Shown: piece by piece, positions 19,627 to 26,957 of the stretch
Layout of the letters: every line of letters begins with the position of its first letter
How positions within the stretch are numbered: position 1 is the stretch's first letter
NCBI RefSeq assembly: GCF_009800965.1
Contig: NZ_WUAF01000005.1
Location: 124,001 to 188,000, forward strand
DNA from: Cognatazoarcus halotolerans
GTDB taxonomy: Bacteria > Pseudomonadota > Gammaproteobacteria > Burkholderiales > Rhodocyclaceae
Length of the DNA: 64,000 nucleotides
Direction: 5' to 3'
Translations under genes and position numbers: made by a program
The notes under the pieces: model-generated
Databases searched by the model: none
Told to the model about the DNA's origin: nothing
What the model saw: only the letters and a program-made list of their open reading frames with translations

Positions 19627-20816
19627 TGTCGTTCATGGGTGTCGCGGCGCGTAAAGGATTGTTGCTGTTGTTTGCGGTGCTGCTGGTCGGGGGCTGTGCC
19701 TATCGCGGGGACGTGCGAGGTACCGCGGATCTCGGCGTGGTGGTAGAACGGGCCAGCGGGACGGTGGCGGTGGTGAACACTTCCAACCAGAGCGTGCTTG
19801 GGGAGGTCGCCGGGCTGGGCGATCTCTCGCATGCTCACGTGACGTATTCCCGGGATGGGCGCTATGCCTTCGTGTTTGGTCGGGACGGCGGGCTCACCAA
19901 GGTTGACCTGCTGACCAGAACGATCGCCCGCAGGGTGATCCAGGCAGGAAACTCCATTGGAGGCTCGATTTCGCAGGATGGTCGCCTGGTGGTCGCCCAG
20001 AATTACGAACCGGGTGGTATCAAGGCCTTTGATGCGGAGACGCTGGAGTTGGTGTCCGAGGTTCCGGCCGAATATGCGCCGGGCAAGTTTTCTCGAGTGG
20101 TCGGGCTTGCCGACGTGCCGGGCAGGAAGTTCGTATACGCGCTCTTTGATGCCGGCGAGATATGGGTGACCGATTTCTCCGATCCGCGCAAACCGGCGAC
20201 TCGGCGCTATCGGGCCGGCAAGCAACCCTACGACGGTCTGGTCACGCCGGATGGACGGTATTTCCTGGCGGGGCTGTTCGGTGAGGATGGGATCGCTCTG
20301 CTGGATCTGTGGCAGCCGGAAAAGGGGGTGCGCCGGATTCTCGACGGTTACGGTCGTGGCGAGGAAAAGCTCCCCGTATACAAGATGCCGCATCTGCGCG
20401 GATGGGCGATTGCAGGTGACAAGGCCTATCTTCCCGCGGTCGGTCACCATGAAGTCCTCGTGGTCGATACGCGCAGCTGGAAGGAGGTGAATCGGATTCC
20501 CGTGAAGGGGCAGCCGGTGTTTGTCATGGCACGACCGGACGGCAGGCAGGTGTGGGTGAATTTTGCCTTTCCCGACAACGGCTGGGTGAATGTGATCGAC
20601 ACGCTGGATGAGAAAGTGGTCAAGACGCTTGCCCCCGGAAAGGCCGTGCTGCATATGGAGTTCACGCCGCGCGGTGACGCAGTGTGGCTTTCGGCGCGTG
20701 ACGACAACCGGGTGCGAATCATCGATCCTGAGAACTTCGGTACTATCAAGGATCTGACCTTGCCGGCCCCTTCGGGTATCTTCTTTACCAACCGCGCACA
20801 GCGCATCGGCTTCTGA
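19626..20816 (+). CDS. nirF: Heme d1 biosynthesis protein NirF
   Basis: 396 residues, starting inside the nirC stop (TGATG), with AGGGGGATC upstream. The N terminus has a lipoprotein signal, LLVGGC, with C24 as the lipidated cysteine, so the mature protein sits in the periplasm on a membrane. The rest is a d1-type beta-propeller related to NirS and NirN: YSRDGRYAFVFGRDGGLTKV, DGYGRGEEKLPVYKMPHLRG, and a TNRAQRIGF end. The family is needed for a late periplasmic step in heme d1 synthesis. Confidence 0.95.
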   Translation: MSFMGVAARKGLLLLFAVLLVGGCAYRGDVRGTADLGVVVERASGTVAVVNTSNQSVLGEVAGLGDLSHAHVTYSRDGRYAFVFGRDGGLTKVDLLTRTIARRVIQAGNSIGGSISQDGRLVVAQNYEPGGIKAFDAETLELVSEVPAEYAPGKFSRVVGLADVPGRKFVYALFDAGEIWVTDFSDPRKPATRRYRAGKQPYDGLVTPDGRYFLAGLFGEDGIALLDLWQPEKGVRRILDGYGRGEEKLPVYKMPHLRGWAIAGDKAYLPAVGHHEVLVVDTRSWKEVNRIPVKGQPVFVMARPDGRQVWVNFAFPDNGWVNVIDTLDEKVVKTLAPGKAVLHMEFTPRGDAVWLSARDDNRVRIIDPENFGTIKDLTLPAPSGIFFTNRAQRIGF

Positions 20817-20825
20817 GACGTGCCC

Positions 20826-21845
20826 ATGGCTCACTTGTCCGCGCCCCAACTCATCCTCGACGCCGGCAGCATCGACTTTCGTCTGCTCAATGCTTACCAG
20901 CGCGATTTTCCATTGACCGCACGTCCGTATGCCGAGATTGGACGGCGTGAAGGGTGCTCGTCGGCGGCGGTCATCGAGCGGTTGGAGCGCCTTCGGGGCC
21001 AAGGTGCGGTCAGCCGCATCGGCGCGGTATTCGCGCCGCGCCGGATAGGCGCCAGCACGCTGGCCGCGCTGGCTGTTCCGGCGGGGCGTCTCGAGCAGGT
21101 TGCGGAACTGGTGAATGCGCGCAGCGAGGTGAATCACAACTATCTGCGTGAGAACGAATGGAACATGTGGTTCGTGGCGAGTGCGGCGAACGAGACTGCG
21201 CTCGCGCGATTGCTCGCCGAGCTCTCGAGTCGGACCGATTGTCCATTCATCTCGTTGCCACTGCTCGAAGAGTTTCACATCGATCTAGGCTTCGATCTGC
21301 AGGATGGCAGCAAGGCCGACTCCACCCATCGCAATGTGGAAGCCGAACGCGCGATCGTACTCAGCAGGGCGGAGCAGGACCTGGTTGCGGCGCTGGCACC
21401 CGGTTTGCCCCTTGTCGAGCGACCTTTCGAGCAGGTCGGTGAACGATGCGGCCAGTCTGCGGATGAGGTCCTCGCGCGAATCGACGGCTGGCTCGCCAGC
21501 GGCCTCATCAAGCGCATGGGCGTGGTGGTACGTCATCATGAGCTCGGGTACCGTGCGAATGCGATGTGCGTGTGGGATGTACCGGACGATGTGGTGTCCG
21601 AGCTCGGTCGGGCGCTTGCGGCGGCGGATGGTGTAACGCTCTGCTATCGGCGCAAGCGGTCATTACCCGAATGGCCTTTCAATCTGTTCTGCATGATCCA
21701 CGGGCGCTCTCGCGATGAAGTCGAAGTCCGCATCGGCCAACTGTCGCGCAGATACGGACTCGATCGATATGCCCACACCTGCCTTTTCTCGACTCGGCGC
21801 TTCAAGCAGTGCGGCGCGCGATACGCGAGCGGATCGAACGCATGA
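20826..21845 (+). CDS. nirDL: Siroheme decarboxylase NirDL (fused NirD-NirL)
   Basis: 339 residues, two AsnC/Lrp-like halves in one chain. The first (about 10-165) has the NirD/G features INHNYLREN-like NHNYLRENEWNMWFV; the second (about 170-335) has the NirL/H features YRANAMCVWDVPDD and CYRRKRSLPEWPFNLF. Although these resemble regulators, the family removes acetate carboxyls of siroheme to give didecarboxysiroheme. The fused form is known from Paracoccus and Thauera-like denitrifiers. ATG 20826 was preferred over GTG 20820. It overlaps nirG by four bases (ATGA). Confidence 0.92.
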   Translation: MAHLSAPQLILDAGSIDFRLLNAYQRDFPLTARPYAEIGRREGCSSAAVIERLERLRGQGAVSRIGAVFAPRRIGASTLAALAVPAGRLEQVAELVNARSEVNHNYLRENEWNMWFVASAANETALARLLAELSSRTDCPFISLPLLEEFHIDLGFDLQDGSKADSTHRNVEAERAIVLSRAEQDLVAALAPGLPLVERPFEQVGERCGQSADEVLARIDGWLASGLIKRMGVVVRHHELGYRANAMCVWDVPDDVVSELGRALAAADGVTLCYRRKRSLPEWPFNLFCMIHGRSRDEVEVRIGQLSRRYGLDRYAHTCLFSTRRFKQCGARYASGSNA

Positions 21846-22315
21846 GCAAGGAACGTCAGGCACCGGTTGAGCTCGATGAACTTGACCGGCGCATCATCAA
21901 CGCACTGCAGGGCGAGTTTCCGCTTTGCGAAGAGCCTTATCGGGAAGTTGCGGCAAGCCTTGCCGTGGACGAGGCGACCTTGCTCGCAAGACTGTCGCAC
22001 ATGCTCGAGCAACGTGTCCTGACCCGCTTCGGGCCGATGTTCCAGATCGAGCGGATGGGCGGACGCTTCGTCCTCGCCGCGCTGGCGGTGCCGGATGATC
22101 GTTTCGAAGAGGTTGCCGCGTTGGTTAACGGCTTTGCCGAAGTGGCGCACAACTATCGACGCGAACACCGGCTCAACATGTGGTTCGTGCTTGCCACCGA
22201 ACGCCCGGAGGATATGGAGCGGGTATGCAGGGAGATCGAGATGGTGACGGGATTGCCGGTGTTCGCGTTTCCGAAGGAGAAGGAATACTTTGTCGAGATG
22301 AGGTTGCGGGCATGA
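21842..22315 (+). CDS. nirG: Siroheme decarboxylase subunit NirG
   Basis: 157 residues from ATG 21842, overlapping the nirDL stop as ATGA. Similar to the first half of NirDL: an N-terminal winged helix (LDELDRRIINALQGEFPLCE) and the AsnC ligand-like domain with VAHNYRREHRLNMWFVLAT. Works with NirDL and NirH in siroheme decarboxylation in the cytoplasm. It ends in an ATGA overlap with nirH. Confidence 0.92.
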   Translation: MSKERQAPVELDELDRRIINALQGEFPLCEEPYREVAASLAVDEATLLARLSHMLEQRVLTRFGPMFQIERMGGRFVLAALAVPDDRFEEVAALVNGFAEVAHNYRREHRLNMWFVLATERPEDMERVCREIEMVTGLPVFAFPKEKEYFVEMRLRA

Positions 22316-22812
22316 CCGATCACGCGGATGCAGCACTTCTGGATGAACTGGACAGGCGCCTAGTGCTCGCAACGCAGAAGGGTCTCCCACTGGTGTCCCG
22401 GCCTTACGAATTGCTGGCGACCCAACTCGGAATATCTTCGGAGCTGGTCAGAGCCAGGCTTGCCTCGATGCTGAGCCGCGGCGCGATTCGACGCATCGGT
22501 GCGGTGCCCAACCATTACGCGATCGGCTACACCGCAAACGGTATGTCGGTGTGGGATGTAGACGATGCGCGAATCGACGTACTGGGTGAAAAGGTGGGCG
22601 CCCTGAGTTTCGTTACCCACTGCTACCGTCGCCCGCGACATCTTCCCGACTGGCGGTATAACCTATTCGCGATGGTTCATGGCAGCGATCGCGCGACGGT
22701 GCTGGAGCAGGTCGAGAAGATTCGCGACATGCTGGGCGACAGCTGCAGCGGTCACGATGTGTTGTTTTCAACACGGATTCTCAAGAAAACCGGTCTGCGG
22801 ATACGCGAATGA
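22312..22812 (+). CDS. nirH: Siroheme decarboxylase subunit NirH
   Basis: 166 residues from ATG 22312, overlapping nirG by four bases. Matches the second half of NirDL: IRRIGAVPNHYAIGYTANGM, then THCYRRPRHLPDWRYNLFAM, with the C-terminal VLFSTRILKKTGLRI. Part of the siroheme decarboxylase set. Its stop is 19 bases from the stop of the antisense HD-GYP gene, so the nirC-H transcript meets opposing transcription here. No strong terminator is seen between them. Confidence 0.92.
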   Translation: MTDHADAALLDELDRRLVLATQKGLPLVSRPYELLATQLGISSELVRARLASMLSRGAIRRIGAVPNHYAIGYTANGMSVWDVDDARIDVLGEKVGALSFVTHCYRRPRHLPDWRYNLFAMVHGSDRATVLEQVEKIRDMLGDSCSGHDVLFSTRILKKTGLRIRE

Positions 22813-22831
22813 GCGGTTGTCGCCAGAACCT

Positions 22832-23998
22832 TCAGGGATGTCGTTCTGCCGGCAGTTCGAAGTGATCGTGAATTGCCTCGACCTCGTCCCGACAGCGGAG
22901 CAGGGCGTCGACGCATTGAGGGTCCAGGCGCGTCCCGGACATTCGCGAGACTTCGGCAAGTGCGTCCCGCATCGGCCAGGCTTTCTTGTAGCTGCGCGTG
23001 CAGCACAGCGCGTCGAGAACGTCCGCAGCCGCGACGATCCTGGCTTCGAGCGGAATTGAGGCGGCGCCCAAGCCGTTCGGGTAGCCGCTGCCGTCTAGAT
23101 ACTCGTGATGATGTGCAACGATGTTGCGCAGCAGGGCGAGTTGGGGCAAGCGGCCGAGGCCAAAGTCACGGATCATGCGGTCGACCATGTCGACGCCAAG
23201 TGCCACATGGCCGTCCATGATCCGTCTTTCCCCATCCGAGAGCTTCCCCGGTTTGAGCAGTATGCAGTCAGGAATGCCGACCTTGCCGACATCGTGCAGC
23301 GGCGCGAACAGGAAGACGTGTTCGACGAAGTCGTTGTCGAAGCCGTTCGGGCCGGCGATCTCCCGGGCGATCAAACGTGCATAGTGCGACATGCGGTCAA
23401 GGTGCGCACCGGTTTCGATATCGCGAAGATGTGCAAGATTGCGAGCGAGCCGTAAGCCGCCGACCATCATCTGCACGGAGGTCAGTTCCTGAGAAACGAT
23501 CGTCGCAAGCAGGTGCGCATAGATACCCAGATCCTCGACGGTTCGTGTGTCGAATACATCCGGGGTGCGCGAATCGAAGAGCAGCAGACCGAGTAATTTG
23601 TCGTCGACGGTGACCGGATGGGCCAGACTGGACCGATAGCCTGCCCAGAGCCGCGATGCCTCGTGATCGACCGCCCCGATCGCGGGCGCGTCCAGAAGAT
23701 GCGTCTTTCCATCGTCCGCCAGCGCCGCGAGTGCTCGGAGATCCGCGACCGGATAGCCTGCGCCGAGCGATTGCAGTTTGGCGTGGTCAGGGTCGATGAG
23801 CGTCGTCAGTCTGCCGCTGTCCGGATCGTGCAGCGCAAGCGCGATACGATCGACGAAGCCATGTCGCCTGCGTACCTGGGTACGCAGCTCGGCGAGCCTG
23901 GTCGAGAGGGACGCAAGGTGTAGCGTGCCGGCCTGACGTGATACGGTGTCGGCCAAAGCGTTCCAGTGGGTGTCTGCCGGTAGACGAGGTGCGTCCAA
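22832..23998 (-). CDS. GAF plus HD-GYP domain protein (probable c-di-GMP phosphodiesterase)
   Basis: 388 residues, read against the nir genes between nirH and nirJ. A GAF-like sensory domain occupies about 25-175 (YRSSLAHPVTVDDKLLGLLL is diagnostic). The HD-GYP domain follows: H235-D236 in PLHDVGKVGIPD, HHHEYLDGSGYPNGL with G305-Y306-P307, and AADVLDALCCTRSYKKAW. All core metal and GYP residues are present, so c-di-GMP hydrolysis is likely. No membrane helix is seen. The only start upstream of the GAF domain is TTG 23998 with a weak ribosome site, so the exact N terminus is uncertain. Confidence 0.85.
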   Translation of the reverse strand: MDAPRLPADTHWNALADTVSRQAGTLHLASLSTRLAELRTQVRRRHGFVDRIALALHDPDSGRLTTLIDPDHAKLQSLGAGYPVADLRALAALADDGKTHLLDAPAIGAVDHEASRLWAGYRSSLAHPVTVDDKLLGLLLFDSRTPDVFDTRTVEDLGIYAHLLATIVSQELTSVQMMVGGLRLARNLAHLRDIETGAHLDRMSHYARLIAREIAGPNGFDNDFVEHVFLFAPLHDVGKVGIPDCILLKPGKLSDGERRIMDGHVALGVDMVDRMIRDFGLGRLPQLALLRNIVAHHHEYLDGSGYPNGLGAASIPLEARIVAAADVLDALCCTRSYKKAWPMRDALAEVSRMSGTRLDPQCVDALLRCRDEVEAIHDHFELPAERHP

Positions 23999-24073
23999 GG
24001 TGTTTCTTCGGTGTGATGCTGCGAGGCCGCATCATCGCCCGGATCGACCAGCTGTGCCAAGGGTTCTTCACCC

Positions 24074-24087
24074 TTGACGGTCATCAA
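24074..24087 (+). promoter_or_regulatory. FNR/Dnr-type box upstream of nirJ
   Basis: TTGAC-GGTC-ATCAA, nine of ten matches to the consensus. The centre is 70.5 bases before the nirJ GTG. At class II spacing RNA would begin near 24122, and CAGAAT at 24110-24115 (four of six matches) lies at the right place for a -10. It gives nirJN its own activated promoter, downstream of the antisense gene. Confidence 0.75.
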
Positions 24088-24150
24088 TGCGGGGGCTGAC
24101 GGTGCCGCACAGAATGCCCCCAACCCAGAAGGCAGTGAGCGAGGTTCAAG

Positions 24151-25347
24151 GTGTTCCGTATATCCCAGTACATGCAGGAAATTGCCAATCCGACGCCGCT
24201 AGGGCCGTCGCGCAAGCCGCCCGGACCGGTGGTCATCTGGAATCTGATCCGTCGCTGCAATCTGACCTGCAAGCATTGCTATTCGATCTCCGCCGACAAG
24301 GATTTTGCCGGCGAACTCACGACCAGCGAAGTGTTCTCGGTCATGGATGATCTGAAGCAGTTTCGCGTGCCGGTACTGATCCTTTCCGGCGGCGAGCCAC
24401 TCCTGCGACCCGACATCTTCGAGATTGCCAAGCGCGCGAAACAGCAGGGTTTCTATGTCGGCCTGTCGAGCAACGGTACCTTGATCACGCGCGAGAACAT
24501 CGACCGCATCGCCGAAGTGGACTTCAACTACGTGGGCATCAGTCTCGACGGAATCCGTGAAACCCACGATCGCTTCCGGCGCATGGAAGGTGCTTTCGAG
24601 AAATCGCTCGAGGGGATGCGGCTGTGTCGCGAGCTCGGTCTCAAGATCGGTGCCCGGTTCACCATGACCCAGGAGAATGCCCACGATCTTCCGGCTCTGC
24701 TCAGGCTGGTGGAGGACGAAGGCATCGACCGTTTCTATTTTTCGCACCTCAACTACGCCGGGCGCGGCAACAAGAACCGCAAGACAGATGCGCGTCATCA
24801 GCTTACCCGCGACGCCATGGATCTGCTCTTCGATACCTGCTGGGACTATCAGCAGCGCGGGCTCCACAAGGAATTTACGACGGGAAACAACGATGCTGAC
24901 GGTGTCTATTTCCTGTTCTGGGTCCGGCGTCGCTTTCCCGAACTGGCAGACCACATAGCGGCCAAGCTGGCACAGTGGGGTGGTAACTCGAGCGGTGTGA
25001 ACGTCGCGAATATCGACAACCTCGGGAATGTGCACCCCGATACGATGTGGTGGCACCACAACCTCGGTAACGTACGGGAGCGGCGTTTCTCCGAAATCTG
25101 GCAGGATCGCAGTGATCCCTTGATGGACGGTCTCAAGCGGCACCCGCGTAGTGTCGGCGGCCGCTGCGGAGAGTGTCGTTATTTCGCGATCTGCAACGGC
25201 AACACGCGGGTTCGCGCGCAGCAGCTTACCGGTGATCCTTGGCAGGAAGATCCGGGTTGCTACCTTCACGACGATGAAATCGGAGCAAGCGGTGCGGTAG
25301 CGAGGATCGAAGTCACCCCGTGGATTCGTGTCCAACGGAGTGCCTGA
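24151..25347 (+). CDS. nirJ: Heme d1 biosynthesis radical SAM protein NirJ
   Basis: 398 residues from GTG 24151, with GAGG six bases before it. The radical SAM cluster is CNLTCKHCY (C36, C40, C43), followed by GGEPL. A second, C-terminal cysteine set is seen in GRCGECRYFAICNG plus a later cysteine, a SPASM-like site for another 4Fe-4S cluster. NirJ removes two propionate side chains of didecarboxysiroheme. Its stop overlaps the nirN start as TGATG. Confidence 0.95.
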   Translation: MFRISQYMQEIANPTPLGPSRKPPGPVVIWNLIRRCNLTCKHCYSISADKDFAGELTTSEVFSVMDDLKQFRVPVLILSGGEPLLRPDIFEIAKRAKQQGFYVGLSSNGTLITRENIDRIAEVDFNYVGISLDGIRETHDRFRRMEGAFEKSLEGMRLCRELGLKIGARFTMTQENAHDLPALLRLVEDEGIDRFYFSHLNYAGRGNKNRKTDARHQLTRDAMDLLFDTCWDYQQRGLHKEFTTGNNDADGVYFLFWVRRRFPELADHIAAKLAQWGGNSSGVNVANIDNLGNVHPDTMWWHHNLGNVRERRFSEIWQDRSDPLMDGLKRHPRSVGGRCGECRYFAICNGNTRVRAQQLTGDPWQEDPGCYLHDDEIGASGAVARIEVTPWIRVQRSA

Positions 25348-26933
25348 TGATGCGACCGAATGATCGTTCAAGCAGGGAGTTCCAGCGGGTTCTGCTGCAT
25401 TGCCTGGTGCTGATTATGCTTGTCGGCCTCGCTTCGTTTGCCAGTGCAACCGAAGCACCGGCGCTGTTCCAGCAGCACTGCGCGACTTGCCATGGCGCCA
25501 ATCGTGTCGGTGCCATGGGGCCGGCCTTGCTGCCGGAGAGCCTTTCGCGGCTGCGCAAGGCCGAGGCCAGACAGGTGATTGCCGAAGGGCGAGAAGCGAC
25601 GCAGATGCCATCGTTCTCAGGGGTTCTTGCTGCGGCTGAGATAGATGCGCTGGCGGACTGGATCTATACGCCGGTGCGGCCGGCGCCGTCCTGGACTATT
25701 GACGATATCCGCGCTTCACGGATAGAGCAGCATGCCCCCGGCACGTTGCCCGATAAACCCGTTTTTGATGCAGATCCGATGAATCTCTTTCTGGTCGTCG
25801 AGGCGGGCGATCATCATGTGAGCGTCCTCGACGGCGATCGCATGGAGCGGATTCATCGCTTTCCGTCGCGCTTTGCCTTGCACGGCGGGCCCAAGTTTTC
25901 GCCGGACGGGCGTTATGTGTTCTTCGGCTCGCGGGACGGCTGGGTGACCAAGTACGACCTCTGGAATCTTGAGGTGGTCAGTGAGGTCAGGGCGGGCATC
26001 AATACGCGCAACGTGGCGGTTTCGTCGGATGGCAAAGTCGTGGCGGTGGCGAATTACCTTCCGCAGACGCTCGTGTTGTTTGACGCCGATCTGCAGCTCA
26101 TCAAGGTAATCTCAGCCACCAACCTGAAAGGCGATGTGCCGTCCCGGGTCTCGGCAGTCTACGATGCTGCTCCGCGCAAGAGTTTCGTCGCGGCGATGAA
26201 GGATATTCCGGAGATCTGGGAGATTTCGTACGACAAGGACGCAAAACCCATCTTCGATGGTTATGTGCATGACTACAAGATGGGAGAGGGAATCGCCCAG
26301 GAGGGCTATCTCAATCCGCGCCGCACCGTACTCGAGGCGCCGCTCGACGACTTCTTCTTCAACCAGAAGTACGACACCGTGATGGGAGCGTCGCGGGAGG
26401 GCAAAGGGCAGGTCGTGAATCTCGACGTCCGCCGCAAGATCGCGGATCTGGACATCCCCGGCATGCCGCATCTCGGTTCGGGGATCACCTGGGACTGGCA
26501 CGGTCACCGCGTTCTGGGTACGCCGAATCTCCGCGAGGGTGTCATCAGCATCATTGATCTCGAAACCTGGAAGACGATCAAGACGATTCCCACGCTCGGT
26601 CCGGGCTTCTTCATGCGCAGCCACGAGGACAGCCCCTACGCGTGGACCGATTCGATGATGAGTCCGACCGGCAAGGACACACTGCAGGTGATCGACAAGC
26701 AGACGCTCGAGGTCGTCGCCCGGCTGCGGCCCGAGCCGGGCAAGACGTTGGCGCACGTCGAGTTCGATCGCTACGGCCGGTATGCGATTGCGAGTCTGTG
26801 GGAAAAGGATGGTGCGCTGATTTTCTACGATGCAAAAACACTGAAGGAAATCAAGCGGCTCCCGGCATCGAAACCGGTTGGCAAGTACAACCTCTACAAC
26901 AAGATCAATCGCTCGGAAGGGACCAGCCACTGA
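25347..26933 (+). CDS. nirN: Dihydro-heme d1 dehydrogenase NirN
   Basis: 528 residues from ATG 25347; a second ATG directly follows. Signal peptide about 1-34. An N-terminal heme c domain carries CATCH (C45, C48, H49) and a possible Met ligand in TQMPSF, followed by a NirS-like d1 propeller (HGGPKFSPDGRYVFFGSRDG, MPHLGSGITWDWHGH, TLAHVEFDRYGRYAIASLW). NirN forms the acrylate double bond in the last step of heme d1 synthesis in the periplasm. Start overlaps the nirJ stop. It is convergent with mltD, 24 bases away. Confidence 0.95.
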   Translation: MMRPNDRSSREFQRVLLHCLVLIMLVGLASFASATEAPALFQQHCATCHGANRVGAMGPALLPESLSRLRKAEARQVIAEGREATQMPSFSGVLAAAEIDALADWIYTPVRPAPSWTIDDIRASRIEQHAPGTLPDKPVFDADPMNLFLVVEAGDHHVSVLDGDRMERIHRFPSRFALHGGPKFSPDGRYVFFGSRDGWVTKYDLWNLEVVSEVRAGINTRNVAVSSDGKVVAVANYLPQTLVLFDADLQLIKVISATNLKGDVPSRVSAVYDAAPRKSFVAAMKDIPEIWEISYDKDAKPIFDGYVHDYKMGEGIAQEGYLNPRRTVLEAPLDDFFFNQKYDTVMGASREGKGQVVNLDVRRKIADLDIPGMPHLGSGITWDWHGHRVLGTPNLREGVISIIDLETWKTIKTIPTLGPGFFMRSHEDSPYAWTDSMMSPTGKDTLQVIDKQTLEVVARLRPEPGKTLAHVEFDRYGRYAIASLWEKDGALIFYDAKTLKEIKRLPASKPVGKYNLYNKINRSEGTSH

Positions 26934-26957
26934 GCCCGTGGTCGTTGCGTGTCGAGT

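Noticed and set aside
19401-21278. A 625-codon minus-strand open frame across nirC, nirF and nirDL.
   Set aside because: It is explained by codon usage of the overlapping nir genes, which all carry family motifs and proper ribosome sites.
22824-22848. Possible hairpin CAGAAC...GTTCTG between nirH and the HD-GYP gene as a terminator.
   Set aside because: Loop of 13 bases, only six pairs and no T run; too weak to call.
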